Assembly: GCA_016927855.1 (NCBI GenBank)
Contig: JAFGLV010000031.1
Location: 62,001-126,000 of the forward strand
Direction of reading: 5' to 3'
DNA from: Sedimentisphaerales bacterium
Lineage (GTDB): Bacteria > Planctomycetota > Phycisphaerae > Sedimentisphaerales > Anaerobacaceae
Length of the DNA: 64,000 bases
Within the stretch, counting starts at the first letter, position 1, and every line of letters begins with the position of its first letter. Position numbers and translations under genes: made by a program. Under the pieces are notes generated by a model. The model was not told where the DNA came from, did no database searches, and worked only from the letters and a program-made list of their open reading frames with translations. This document shows positions 15,336-23,912 of this stretch, in pieces.

Positions 15336-17969
15336 ATGGAGTCCTGGGTGCCTTGGCCTCAAGGTGAAGCCGCCAGAGGGCCCGACGTCTCGCCATCCGT
15401 GACGCGACGGCGGCGCCGTGTCGCGCCCGGCTCCTTCCGTTTCGGCGGCGCGCGGTCCTCTTATGGGACGGTCCTGGTGCTATTGGCCGTTCTGGTCGCC
15501 CGCCCGTCGCTCGCCCAAGAGGCTGTGCCTTCGTTCCCCGGCGCCGGCCGCGGGTCGATGCCTGACGCGTCCCAGATGACTGCGGCCCAGGTGCGCGATC
15601 TCCTGAATGCCTCCAGTACCAAACAAGATGTCGGTGTCTCAAGCCCATCCGAGCCGGTCGAGCCCAATGTCGAGCCGGATGCCGCGGCGCGTGAGTCGGC
15701 TCGTGCATCTGGGCGCCGAGACGCCCCCTCGGCCGTGGAGCTGCTGCTCTCCGGCCGGGCGCCCGCCGAAGTATCCACGGACCTCAAGCAGTTCGGCTAC
15801 GACGTTTTCTCCCGACGTGTTTCAACCTTTGCGCCGGTGGCCAACGTCCCGGTCGGGCCGGATTATGTCATCGGGCCCGGCGACGGCTTCACGGTCACGC
15901 TCTGGGGCGGCGTCGATGCCCAGATTCCCCTGCAGGTAGACCGAGGCGGCCAGGTGGTCTTGCCGGAGGTCGGAGCGCTGAAGGTTTGGGGCATGCGCTT
16001 CGCCGAGTTGGAGAGCTACCTCCAGCACGAACTTTCGCGCAAGTATACCAATTTCAAGATGTCCATCTCCATGGATCGCCTGCGGACCATCACGATCTAT
16101 GTGGTAGGCGAAGCGGCCGCGCCCAGCAGCTATACGGTCAGCTCCCTGTCCACGGTCATCAGTGGGCTCTTTGCGGCCGGCGGGCCTTCCAAGAACGGCA
16201 GTCTCAGGAATATCACGCTGCGCCGCGCGGGCGCCGAGCCAAACCGGATCGACCTCTACGATTTCCTCCTGGGCGGCGACAAGAGCGGCGACGTCCGTCT
16301 GCAGGACGGTGACACGATCTTCATTCCGCTGATTGGACCGGTCGTCGCGATCGCCGGCAATGTCAAACGGCCCGCGATCTATGAGATGGCGCAGGCCCTG
16401 ACGCTCAAAGAGGCGTTGGACCTGGCGGGTGGCGTGACGTTCGCCGGCTGGCTCCAGCGCGTCCAGGTCGAGAGAGTCCAGGACCACCGCACGCGGATCG
16501 TGGCGGACCTCGACCTTGCGGCCCGCGACAATCCCGAAGGGCAGGCGGCCGCTCTCGACACGGTCCTGCGCGATGGTGACGTGGTCAAGGTGTTCGCCGT
16601 GGCGGGACCGGAGCAGAACGTCGTCTTCCTGGACGGACACGTACTGCGGCCGGGCAAGTACGAATGGAAGCCCGGCCTGCGCCTGCGGGAGGTCCTGACC
16701 TCCTACAGCGTTCTGCTGCCCCAGCCGAATACCGATTACGGCGAGATCGAGCGGCTTGTCCCGCCCGATCTGCACCCTGCCATCGTCCCCTTCAGTCCGG
16801 CCAGGGTGCTGGCCGGCGAGGACGAGGCCAATCTGCCGCTGGAGCAATTCGACACGATTCGTGTCTTTCGCTGGGACGAGAAGACCACGCAAACCGTGCG
16901 CATCTCGGGCATGGTGTTCGACCCGAACCAGTACCGGCTCGTCCCGGACATGCGCGTCACCGATCTGGTCGACCGGGCGGGGGGCTTGCAGAAAAACGCT
17001 TACCTGCGCACCGCCGAGATCACCCGCCGGCACATCAGCCAGGACGGCATGACCACCGAGAAGATCGAGATCGACCTGGCCGCGGCACTCGCGAGCGACC
17101 CCGAGCACGACATCTTCCTACGCGACTACGATTACCTGGTGGTCCGCCCGATCCCGGAGCTGGAGTTCGACCGCACGGCCGAGATCGCCGGGCAGGTCCG
17201 GTTTCCCGGGGTCTACCCGATTCGGCAGGGCGAGAACCTCAGCTCGCTGATCGACCGGGCCGGTGGCTTCACCGAACGGGCCTACCTCAAGGGGGCTGTC
17301 TTCACACGTGAGAGCGCCAGGGAAGTCCAGCGGCGCCGGCTGGACGAGATGGTCCGCCAGGTCGAGGAATCGGTCTTGGCCACCAGCGAGGAGGTGCTTT
17401 CCGGTGCTACGGACGCCCAGACCGTCGAAGGGCAGAAGGCGTCGCTCGCCACCAAGCAGCAGCTTCTGGCCCGGCTGCAGGCCGCCCAGGTCACCGGCCG
17501 GGTGGTGATCAAGTTGATGCCGCTGGAGCAGTTCCGCGACTCAGCCTACAACCTGAAGCTCGAAGATGGTGACACGCTGACGGTCCCCGAAACGCCGAGC
17601 GTCGTGTACGTCGTGGGCGAGGTCTTCAATCCGACCTCGCTGCTGTATGAAGAGGGCGGCACCGTCAACCACTATCTGCGTAAGGTCGGCGGCCTCACGC
17701 GCGACGCCGACGAGAAGCAACTGAGTGTCGTCAAGGCCGACGGCTCCGTCGTCAGCAAACAACAGGGCAACGGTCGCCAGGGCATCTTCTGGGACAACGA
17801 GTTCAATCGGTGGTTCTTCGGTGGGTTCACCAGCCTGAGGTTGGAGCCGGGCGATACGATCGTGGCGCCGCGCAAGCTGGATCGCGGTCTGTGGATTCGT
17901 AACACCAAGGACATCACCCAGATCGTTTTCCAGATCGCGGTGGCCGCCGGGGTAGTCCTGGCGATATAG
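15336..17969 (+). CDS. Polysaccharide export protein with multiple SLBB domains (Wza-like)
   Basis: The protein is 877 aa. A perfect AAGGAG lies six bases before the ATG. A signal peptide ends near residue 62 (VLLAVLVARPSLAQEA). The poly-export domain is at about 168-250 (DYVIGPGDGFTVTLWGGVDA). Several SLBB domains follow (VYPIRQGENLSSLIDRAGGF among them), and a hydrophobic C-terminal helix (IVFQIAVAAGVVLAI) ends the protein. Wza-type proteins form the outer-membrane channel for exopolysaccharide. The length is more than double classical Wza because of repeated SLBB domains. It is followed by the Wzz-like gene. Confidence 0.9.
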   Translation: MESWVPWPQGEAARGPDVSPSVTRRRRRVAPGSFRFGGARSSYGTVLVLLAVLVARPSLAQEAVPSFPGAGRGSMPDASQMTAAQVRDLLNASSTKQDVGVSSPSEPVEPNVEPDAAARESARASGRRDAPSAVELLLSGRAPAEVSTDLKQFGYDVFSRRVSTFAPVANVPVGPDYVIGPGDGFTVTLWGGVDAQIPLQVDRGGQVVLPEVGALKVWGMRFAELESYLQHELSRKYTNFKMSISMDRLRTITIYVVGEAAAPSSYTVSSLSTVISGLFAAGGPSKNGSLRNITLRRAGAEPNRIDLYDFLLGGDKSGDVRLQDGDTIFIPLIGPVVAIAGNVKRPAIYEMAQALTLKEALDLAGGVTFAGWLQRVQVERVQDHRTRIVADLDLAARDNPEGQAAALDTVLRDGDVVKVFAVAGPEQNVVFLDGHVLRPGKYEWKPGLRLREVLTSYSVLLPQPNTDYGEIERLVPPDLHPAIVPFSPARVLAGEDEANLPLEQFDTIRVFRWDEKTTQTVRISGMVFDPNQYRLVPDMRVTDLVDRAGGLQKNAYLRTAEITRRHISQDGMTTEKIEIDLAAALASDPEHDIFLRDYDYLVVRPIPELEFDRTAEIAGQVRFPGVYPIRQGENLSSLIDRAGGFTERAYLKGAVFTRESAREVQRRRLDEMVRQVEESVLATSEEVLSGATDAQTVEGQKASLATKQQLLARLQAAQVTGRVVIKLMPLEQFRDSAYNLKLEDGDTLTVPETPSVVYVVGEVFNPTSLLYEEGGTVNHYLRKVGGLTRDADEKQLSVVKADGSVVSKQQGNGRQGIFWDNEFNRWFFGGFTSLRLEPGDTIVAPRKLDRGLWIRNTKDITQIVFQIAVAAGVVLAI

Positions 17970-17993
17970 ATTGCAGTACAAGGATGATGAGTA

Positions 17994-19016
17994 TTGGCTG
18001 ATCGGCAGGGAAAAGCTGGTGACGTGAGTGCCGTCCGCAGCGCGGCCGACGAGCAGGAGATCGACCTGATCGATTACCTGCTGGTGATCTGGCGGCACCG
18101 CTGGATGATCGCCCTGCTGACGGTCGCCGCGATGGGTGTCACGGTGGCGCTGATGCTCCTGCAGCCGCGCCGCTACGAGTCCCGCGCGACGATTGTCCCG
18201 CCGGTGGAGATTCTCCAGAAAGAAGCCGGCGCCGCCGGTGGACTCGGGGCGCTGGGTAATTCCGTCCTGCGCAACATCATCGATACCGGTAGCATCGCCG
18301 GGATCTACGTCGAGATTCTCGAGAGCCGCGAGGTGGCCGACGCCCTCATCGAGCGTTTCGACTTGATGCACGTCTACGAAGACCTCGAGTTTCAATCCGA
18401 AGCCCGCCGGCAGCTCGCCCGCCACACGAAGATCGAGACCACCGACGAAGGCGCTGTCAAGATCGCCGTGACCGACCTCGACCCCAATCGCGCTGCTGCC
18501 ATGGCGAATGCCTACCTCGAAGAGCTCGACCAGCGCAACAAGAAGCTCATGACCGGCCAGGCGACCAGCAAGCGGGTCTTCCTGGAGAACCGCCTCAAGG
18601 AAGTCGAGGCCAAGCTCAGCCGCATCGACGCCCTGCCGGCGCATGAGGCCCAGGTCCAGCAGATGCTCTACGACTGGCTTATACGCGAGTGCGAGCTGGC
18701 CAAGATCGAAGAGGCCAGGAGCATGCCGACGATCCAGGTCCTCGACGAGGCGGTGGTGCCGGAGCAGCCCGTGCCGCGCGGCACGATCAAGAAGGGCATC
18801 CTGGCCGGCATGGCCGCGCTGATGTTCGGGATCTTCCTGGCCTTCACGCGCGAGTACGTAGCCTCCGCGCGAGTACGCCGTCAGGAGCCGGCGCGGTTGC
18901 CGGCGTCTGCAGAGCGGTCTGACACAGGCGCGCATACCTTCCCGAGGGGAGACGACGACATAAGACGTGCCGCATCCGCGCCGCAGCCGGTGGGATCGGG
19001 CCCGCGCCAGGCCTAG
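17994..19016 (+). CDS. Wzz-type polysaccharide chain-length determinant
   Basis: The protein is 340 aa from a TTG start at 17994, with AGGA about ten bases upstream. The next in-frame alternative is a GTG near 18024. Membrane helix 1 is at about residues 38-58, preceded by the family motif IDLIDYLLVIWRHRW. A periplasmic helical region follows, and helix 2 is at about 263-283 after VPRGTIKKGIL. There is no cytoplasmic tyrosine-kinase domain, so this is the Wzz/PCP1 type rather than Wzc. It controls polymer length or couples synthesis to the export protein just upstream. Confidence 0.88.
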   Translation: MADRQGKAGDVSAVRSAADEQEIDLIDYLLVIWRHRWMIALLTVAAMGVTVALMLLQPRRYESRATIVPPVEILQKEAGAAGGLGALGNSVLRNIIDTGSIAGIYVEILESREVADALIERFDLMHVYEDLEFQSEARRQLARHTKIETTDEGAVKIAVTDLDPNRAAAMANAYLEELDQRNKKLMTGQATSKRVFLENRLKEVEAKLSRIDALPAHEAQVQQMLYDWLIRECELAKIEEARSMPTIQVLDEAVVPEQPVPRGTIKKGILAGMAALMFGIFLAFTREYVASARVRRQEPARLPASAERSDTGAHTFPRGDDDIRRAASAPQPVGSGPRQA

Positions 19017-19281
19017 CCTGACGCGACCGCAGAGCTGCGGCTGAATGCAGGGCAAACGGTAACCCGGCCCGCTCCGGTGGGCGGCCGACCGCCGCGACAT
19101 CGACAGTCGCGCCCGGCGTCCGCAGTGACGTCGAGGCAGAAGCGGCGCCGCCGACGGGGACGGAGTCTGTCCGAGCCGCTTCGCTATCCGTCACTGGTTA
19201 TCGGTGATCAGTGGCCGGCGACCCACAGCAGACAATGATTAGCCTGTTCTCTAGTCATTGCTTCCCGCTCGGCCCATTACG

Positions 19282-19695
19282 ATGAAACCGAACGGCATCA
19301 TTCAGAGAAAGCTGTCGCTGCTCGATGACCAGGTCCTCCAGCTTCGCCAGCATCTGGCGGGCGTCTCGCGGGAGAAGTTCCGCGACGATTGGGTCCTGCG
19401 TTCGATGGCCGAGCGGGCGCTGCAGGTAGCGATAGAGATCGTGATCGATATTGCCGAGCGTCTGCTCGCCGGTGCCGGCGCCGGACCAGCGGCGACGGCC
19501 GCCGAGGCGATCGACAAGTGCGTCCAGCTCGGGTTGCTGCAAAGCACCAGCCCTTACAAGGACATGGTCCGGTATCGCAACCTTATCGTCCACGAGTACG
19601 AGCGCATCGATCCCGATATCACGTTCGCCTTGGCCACGGCCAAGCTGGACGACTTCCGCGCCTTCCGCGCCGAGATCGACCACCTGACTTCGTAG
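19282..19695 (+). CDS. hepT: HepT-like HEPN ribonuclease toxin
   Basis: The protein is 137 aa from the ATG at 19282. It shows the full HEPN catalytic motif RX4HXY as R99-NLIV-H104-E-Y106. In HepT/MntA systems this motif is the RNase site and the Tyr is the residue AMPylated by the antitoxin. The upstream helices (LRSMAERALQVAIEIVIDIA) match DUF86. The partner mntA follows seven bases after. Of the island's MNT-HEPN pairs this one looks complete and catalytically intact. Confidence 0.92.
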   Translation: MKPNGIIQRKLSLLDDQVLQLRQHLAGVSREKFRDDWVLRSMAERALQVAIEIVIDIAERLLAGAGAGPAATAAEAIDKCVQLGLLQSTSPYKDMVRYRNLIVHEYERIDPDITFALATAKLDDFRAFRAEIDHLTS

Positions 19696-19701
19696 CCGAG
19701 C

Positions 19702-20154
19702 ATGCCCCTATCGAAGCACTATATCGACATGCAGGACGAGCCGGTGCCGTTGGCGGCGGCGGCGATTGCGGATTTGCTGGAGGGGGATTTTCCCCAGATC
19801 AGCTTCGCCGTCGTTCTCGGCTCGGCGGCGCAAGGTACGGTCGGACCGCACAGCGATCTGGACCTGGCGGTCTTCTGCACGCAGGGCTTGTCCCTGGATG
19901 AGCGGCTGGCCTTGATCCGTGGCGTCGAAGAGCTGCACCAGGGTGTCCGCTGTGACTTGGGTTTTTTGAACCTCGCCGAGCCGGTCTTTCGTTTCGAGGC
20001 GCTCAAGGGTCGGCTCATCCTGAAACGCGACGAAGAAACTTGGCGGCGGTTCTACTCGACCACCTGTCGTGAGTATGAGACGCAGATATTTCACTACGAC
20101 AAGCAGCGCCGTTATCGCCTGCGGGCTCAGCGGCAGGCGCGCCGCGACGAATAG
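19702..20154 (+). CDS. mntA: MntA-like minimal nucleotidyltransferase antitoxin
   Basis: The protein is 150 aa with the motif GSX10DXD, seen as G40-S41 to D52-L-D54. This is the AMP-transferring site of MntA antitoxins, which inactivate HepT by AMPylating its Tyr. The C-terminal part is charged and short. It pairs with the HepT gene upstream, with a six-base gap. Gene order toxin-antitoxin matches known HepT/MntA modules. Confidence 0.9.
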   Translation: MPLSKHYIDMQDEPVPLAAAAIADLLEGDFPQISFAVVLGSAAQGTVGPHSDLDLAVFCTQGLSLDERLALIRGVEELHQGVRCDLGFLNLAEPVFRFEALKGRLILKRDEETWRRFYSTTCREYETQIFHYDKQRRYRLRAQRQARRDE

Positions 20155-20191
20155 AGCAGAAGCGGCCGCCAGATGCGTTTACTCCGTCACA

Positions 20192-20464
20192 TCGGAAAGC
20201 TGATTCGTGGCAGACGAAGCTTCACACGTCACCGATGAAGCGTGATCTGTCACGGAAGGAGCTTCCTCTGCTGCAGATGACACCTGATCTGCCGCAGATC
20301 AAGCCCGATATGCCACGGATGAAGCTCGATAGGTGGCGGATGAAGCGTACTATGTCGCCGATGAAGCTTCGCGCCGCGTCGATGAAGCGTGATATGTCAC
20401 CGATCGAGCATAAGATGTCCTAGTTGAGGCGTGAGATACGACCGATCACGTGCCATGGCCGGCG
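20192..20464. repeat. Tandem repeat array with a 21-bp period
   Basis: About 13 diverged units follow one another, with unit starts at 20192, 20213, 20234, 20255, 20276, 20297, 20318, 20339, 20360, 20381, 20402, 20423 and 20444. Many units begin GATGAAGC and end in a form of ATGTCACC. There are no unique spacers, so this is not a CRISPR array. Reading from the ATG at 20235 gives a peptide with a seven-residue period (units like MKRDMSP), but no ribosome site or family supports translation. Confidence 0.82.
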
Positions 20465-20864
20465 ATCGGACGCCGGTTATCGGCTGTGGTCGCCGGCGGG
20501 AAGGTGTCGTTTGGGTACTTCGTATCTCGCATTTCGTATCTCACTGAATAGTCGCCGCGTGCCGAGGTGCGGGCCGCGCGATACGGCGTGACGGTCACAC
20601 GGTCGAACCGTCATACCGTCGCACGAAAGAGATTGTCACAAAGTGACAGATTTTTCCTAAACCTCTCTCCTTCGATGTCCGATGGGCGGGATGGACGAGA
20701 CGCACGCGTCAATTGAGCGAGCGTTATCCAGGTGTTCATCCTTCGATCGCGACCAGAGGATATCGGTTGCTGCCGGGTCCGGCCCGCCGTGGGCCAGGGC
20801 CGTTGCGGGCGGCATCTAACTGCCGGTGCGGGGGGCGTCCGGCCTGTTGAAGGAGAGTTGTTTC
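20465..20864. other. Non-coding stretch before the Fn3 gene
   Basis: No gene was recognised. The first part holds simple words such as CGTATCTCGCATTTCGTATC that recur elsewhere in the island. The last part should contain the promoter for the Fn3 protein, and AAGGAG at the end belongs to that gene. Confidence 0.5.
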
Positions 20865-21473
20865 ATGGGCAGATTTCCAAATGCAGAATCCGAGGTAGCC
20901 ACCCTGGCGACCGAAATGGCGGCGGGCCTGACGGACCATGCCGACGTCTTCGATGCGCCGCCGATCCCCGCCGAGACGCTGGGGACCCTGCTGGCCTCGT
21001 ACAACCAGTCGCGCACGGCGGTGCTGGACACGCAGACCGCCGCGCAGACGGCGACCGCGTCGAAGGAGGTCAGCCTCGGCCAGCTCGTCGGCGCGATGAA
21101 GAAGGACATTCGCTACGCCGAGAACAAGGTCGGCGCCGAGAGCGAGCAGTTGTACCTGATCGGCTGGTCGCCGCGCCGGGCGCCGACGCCGCTGGCGGCG
21201 CCCGGCCAGGCGCGCGTGCTGGCGGTCGCGCGTCAGGAGGAATCCTGCGTCGATCTGAGCTGGAAGTCCCCGGACGATGGCGGCAGGCCCAGCGCCTACC
21301 GTGTGGTGCGGCGCGAGCGGCCGGAGGGCCCCTGGCAAGACGTCGCCACGGCCGTCGAGACGCAGGTCGATCTGATCGACCAGCCGCGCGGCAAGGAGTT
21401 CGAGTACCGCGTCGTCGCCGTCAACAAGGCCGGCGAAGGCGAGCCGAGCAATACCGTCGTCGTGGTCCTCTGA
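20865..21473 (+). CDS. Fibronectin type III domain protein of unknown role
   Basis: The protein is 202 aa from the ATG at 20865 (AAGGAG nine bases upstream). The first 110 residues are helical (ETLGTLLASYNQSRTAVLDT) and of unknown family. A Fn3 domain covers about 115-202, with ESCVDLSWKSPDDGGRPSAY and FEYRVVAVNKAGEGEPSNTV. No signal peptide or membrane helix is visible, so it appears cytoplasmic unless exported by another route. It stands alone between the 21-bp repeat and the MNT array. The function is unknown. Confidence 0.75.
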   Translation: MGRFPNAESEVATLATEMAAGLTDHADVFDAPPIPAETLGTLLASYNQSRTAVLDTQTAAQTATASKEVSLGQLVGAMKKDIRYAENKVGAESEQLYLIGWSPRRAPTPLAAPGQARVLAVARQEESCVDLSWKSPDDGGRPSAYRVVRRERPEGPWQDVATAVETQVDLIDQPRGKEFEYRVVAVNKAGEGEPSNTVVVVL

Positions 21474-21479
21474 CGAGGA

Positions 21480-21690
21480 CGGCAAGCGCTAAGCGGTAAG
21501 CGCAAGGCGCACCCTGTCACCCATAGCCTCCGGGCCGGGCGGGCCCTCTCGCCCGGCCTCGGAGCAACCGCCGAAGCGCGAAGCGGAATATGCAAAGCCG
21601 GGGGATGGGAAGCGGTAAGCATTACGCGCAAAGCGGTAAGCGCTCGGCGCTTAGCGTGCCTCGCCTGCCACTTGGCGCATCTCGCTTGGC
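21480..21690. repeat. Simple-repeat intergenic DNA (AAGCGGTAAGCGC family)
   Basis: This interval is built from variants of AAGCGGTAAGCGC and GCTTGGCGC on both strands. The same words fill most long intergenic gaps of the island. No gene is visible. Confidence 0.75.
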
Positions 21691-21705
21691 GCGGGGCATG
21701 CTCGC

Positions 21706-22029
21706 ATGGATAAAGCGACAGTTCTGAAAGTCGCCGCTTTCGGCCGGGCGCTGGAGGCCGAACGTATCAAGCCCGAGAAGATCATCCTGTTCGGCTTCTA
21801 CAGCACGCAGACCCAGCGGCCGGACAGCGATATCGACCTGGTGGTGATCTCCGAGGACTTCGCCGGTAAAGGATACTGGCAGCGGATAGACGTTCTGGCG
21901 GCGGCCATCTGCAAAGTGTTCGAGCCCATCGAGGCGGTCGCTATGACCCCGGAAGAGTGGCGGCAAGGTGATTCGCTGATCGCCGACTACGCCCGCAACG
22001 GCGAGGTCGTCTATGGCACGATGGCCTGA
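21706..22029 (+). CDS. MNT-domain protein with altered GS motif
   Basis: The protein is 107 aa. It aligns with the other MNT proteins (IILFGFYSTQTQRPDSDIDL), but the first motif is G30-F31 instead of Gly-Ser. The Ser in this position helps hold the nucleotide, so catalysis may be lost. The metal-binding D42-I-D44 pair is kept. No HEPN partner follows, so it is an orphan. It may be a decaying antitoxin or a protein that binds without transferring AMP. Confidence 0.82.
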   Translation: MDKATVLKVAAFGRALEAERIKPEKIILFGFYSTQTQRPDSDIDLVVISEDFAGKGYWQRIDVLAAAICKVFEPIEAVAMTPEEWRQGDSLIADYARNGEVVYGTMA

Positions 22030-22242
22030 CGGGCAGGTGGTCGGACCGTCTGGCCGTTCCACAGAAGGCCGGACGCGAGGCTGCCCAGTGTCTCCAGGCC
22101 CGGACCTTCTCGTTGACTTCTCCGTCGCTGTCGGCTAGGGTGATTGAGGTGTCCGGGCGTTATCATGGAGCCGCCGAAGGGACAGGCGAGCTGCGTATTA
22201 CGACTTTGATGGTCCAGGGAGTCGCAGTCCAGGAATAGAGCC

Positions 22243-22626
22243 ATGGCGACGGCATTGGAACTCAAAGGAACGGGTTGGTCGAGCTATCTGGCGAACGCAC
22301 GGCGTCCGGGCGCACCCGAGTTGACCGAAGCTCAGAGCGAGGCACGGCAGCGTTTGCTGGAGCGCGTGGGCCAGGCGGCTAGGGCCCTTAGGGAGCGGTT
22401 CGGTGCGGGACGCGTGATTCTGTTTGGGTCGCTGGCCCACGCGGGCTGGTTTGAACCGGGAGGAGACGTGGACCTGGCCGTTGAGGGCTTGGCCCCTGAC
22501 GATTACTGGCAGGCGTGGGGTCTGGCCGAGGAGATCATTGGCGAGCGGCCGGTAGACTTGGTCGAGGTGGAGAAGGCGACGGAGTCGTTGCGTCGCGCGA
22601 TCGACCGTCACGGAGTCGAGTTGTGA
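22243..22626 (+). CDS. MNT-domain antitoxin (GSX11DXD variant), partner of a broken HEPN gene
   Basis: The protein is 127 aa. The nucleotidyltransferase site reads G62-S63 to D75-V-D77, with eleven instead of ten residues between the two halves. The same spacing occurs in the protein at 26408, and both share the C-terminal ending REGVEL/RHGVEL, so these two form a subfamily. The stop overlaps the GTG of the HEPN remnant downstream, showing an original two-gene operon. A -35/-10 pair (TTGACT-N17-TAGGGT at 22113-22141) lies upstream. Confidence 0.85.
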   Translation: MATALELKGTGWSSYLANARRPGAPELTEAQSEARQRLLERVGQAARALRERFGAGRVILFGSLAHAGWFEPGGDVDLAVEGLAPDDYWQAWGLAEEIIGERPVDLVEVEKATESLRRAIDRHGVEL

Positions 22627-22815
22627 CGGGCCCCTATCTGGAACTGGCCGAGCGCATTCGCGGCGAAGTGCCGGAGCTTCGGCGTGTCATGAACCGGGCG
22701 CTGAGCTCGTGGACGCAGGTGCAGCGTATCGAAATTGCCCCCGCTTTGGCCCCAACTCCAAAGGGAGCTGTTGGCCTTTGCGGATTTCCTGGCAGAACTG
22801 GACCGGTCGAGATGA
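22623..22815 (+). pseudogene. HEPN (HepT-like) toxin remnant with central deletion
   Basis: The frame opens with a GTG overlapping the MNT stop and reads LAERIRGEVPELRRVMNRAL, like the start of the intact 160-aa protein at 26794. After about 35 codons the match is lost. A different frame then gives QLQRELLAFADFLAELDRSR and a stop at 22813-22815, which matches the C-terminus of the intact paralogue (ELLAFAEFLEQQ). About two thirds of the gene, including the RX5H site, is gone, and the halves are out of frame. Confidence 0.8.
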
Positions 22816-22924
22816 CAGTGGGACAGTCACGCGGTCACACCGCTAGACCGTATCACCGTCCGACCGTAACACCGTCCAACGCGGCTTCGCCGCTACCGTC
22901 AGACTGTCCCACCGTCCAACGGGT

Positions 22925-23005
22925 CGTTTGGCCGCAGCTTGACGGCGGCAGGCCGCAGCGCTATGATTAAGATATGGCGATCGATACCATCAAGCTTTCG
23001 GACGA
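22925..23005 (+). repeat. 81-bp direct repeat, copy 1 (promoter plus first codons of MNT gene)
   Basis: This copy is nearly identical (about 77 of 81 bases) to 27306-27386. It carries the promoter and the first ten codons of the MNT gene at 22974. The second copy is cut off after a few codons. Confidence 0.9.
22939..22967 (+). promoter_or_regulatory. Sigma-70-type promoter giving a leaderless MNT transcript
   Basis: TTGACG (22939-22944) and TATGAT (22962-22967) are 17 bases apart, a near-consensus promoter. The ATG at 22974 begins only six bases after the -10 box, so transcription should begin at or next to the start codon. Confidence 0.8.
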
Positions 23006-23321
23006 ATTGCAGACACGGATCAGAGAAGCCCTGGCTCCGCTGCATCCGGAGAAGGTCATCCTGTTCGGCAGCTACGCCTGGGGCCAGCCGACCGAAGACA
23101 GCGATATCGACCTGTACGTCGTCACCCAGGACGACTACATACCGGCAAGCTGGCGAGAAAAGCGCGACATCGTGCGGGCCGTCTCGAACCGGATTCTCAA
23201 CCTGCGTACGCGCTACGCCATCGACCTGCTCGTGCACACCAAACCCATGCACCGTGAATTCGTCGCCATCGACAGTAGTTTCGCCCGCCGGATCATCCAC
23301 GAAGGAGCGAGGCTGCTGTGA
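22974..23321 (+). CDS. MNT-domain antitoxin
   Basis: The protein is 115 aa with a complete site, G32-S33 to D44-I-D46 (VILFGSYAWGQPTEDSDIDL). The stop overlaps the GTG of the HEPN partner at 23318 by four bases. There is no ribosome site, and the promoter position implies a leaderless mRNA. The neighbour is a whole HEPN protein, so this is an intact MNT-HEPN module. Confidence 0.9.
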   Translation: MAIDTIKLSDELQTRIREALAPLHPEKVILFGSYAWGQPTEDSDIDLYVVTQDDYIPASWREKRDIVRAVSNRILNLRTRYAIDLLVHTKPMHREFVAIDSSFARRIIHEGARLL

Positions 23322-23716
23322 AGAGGGCGAGTGGCCCATGGCTGGAGTCGGCTCAAATGGATCTGGCGAGCGCCGGTGAGATTCTCACGCGCGAGGACCT
23401 GACTCCCGTGGCCGCCTTTCATTGCCAGCAGTGCGTGGAGAAGTGCCTCAAGGCCGTGCTCGAAGAACACTCGAAGAAAGTGCCCAAGGAACACTCAACC
23501 CTGAAGTTGTACGGCCTGATCCAGGGCCTCGTTACCCTGGCCGTCGACATGGATATCTTGACGGACCTGGATGATCTCTACATCGACGCCCGCTATCCCG
23601 GCGACTTGGGTCTGCTGCCCGACGGCAAGCCCACGAGCGCGGATGCTCAGCAGTTCTACGAATGTGCCCAGGATATCTACGAGCAAGTCAAACGGGTGCT
23701 CAACGCGAAACGGTAG
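23318..23716 (+). CDS. HEPN-domain protein, partner of MNT
   Basis: The protein is 132 aa from a GTG overlapping the MNT stop. The HEPN (PF05168) signature is VAAFHCQQCVEKCLKAVLEE, followed by LDDLYIDARYPGD. The canonical RX4-6H motif is not obvious, so this belongs to the branch often found with MNT genes for which RNase activity is less certain. It may be a toxin or a substrate-binding partner. The pair looks intact. Confidence 0.87.
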   Translation: MKRASGPWLESAQMDLASAGEILTREDLTPVAAFHCQQCVEKCLKAVLEEHSKKVPKEHSTLKLYGLIQGLVTLAVDMDILTDLDDLYIDARYPGDLGLLPDGKPTSADAQQFYECAQDIYEQVKRVLNAKR

Positions 23717-23719
23717 GCG

Positions 23720-23835
23720 GTAAGCGCTTGGCGCTTCGCGCGTCACGCTTGCCGGCGGCTCTGCCGGCACCGTCCGACTGTCCGACCGTCATTCCGCTTG
23801 GCGTTTTGCGCTTGCCGGCAGCGCTGCCGGCTCGG
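23720..23835. repeat. Simple-repeat DNA (GCTTGGCGCTT / ACCGTCCGACTGTCC words)
   Basis: This short gap holds both word families that recur in the island: GCTTGGCGC and ACCGTCCGAC variants. No gene is visible. Confidence 0.7.
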
Positions 23836-23838
23836 CGT

Positions 23839-23867
23839 TTGACACCGCGTTTCGGAGGCGGTACGAT
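23839..23867 (+). promoter_or_regulatory. Promoter for the small antitoxin gene
   Basis: TTGACA (23839-23844, perfect) and TACGAT (23862-23867) are 17 bases apart. Transcription should begin near 23874, giving a leader of about 40 bases that contains AAGGAG. Confidence 0.8.
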
Positions 23868-23912
23868 AAGCTACGCGGCAGCCGTAGAATGCTGTGCCGC
23901 CAAGGAGCTGAT

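Noticed and set aside
15047-15367. Possible 106-aa gene upstream of the export gene
   Set aside because: It overlaps the well-supported start of the SLBB gene and has no known features.
17541-19100. 519-codon minus-strand frame opposite the SLBB and Wzz-like genes
   Set aside because: The opposite strand has clear domains, while this frame has no recognisable features.
20235-20423. Small gene coding a heptad-repeat peptide
   Set aside because: It is just the open frame through the 21-bp repeat, with no ribosome site and no family, so it is described as a repeat.
20192-20464. Possible CRISPR array
   Set aside because: Units follow directly at 21 bp with no unique spacers, they are diverged, and no cas gene is in the window.
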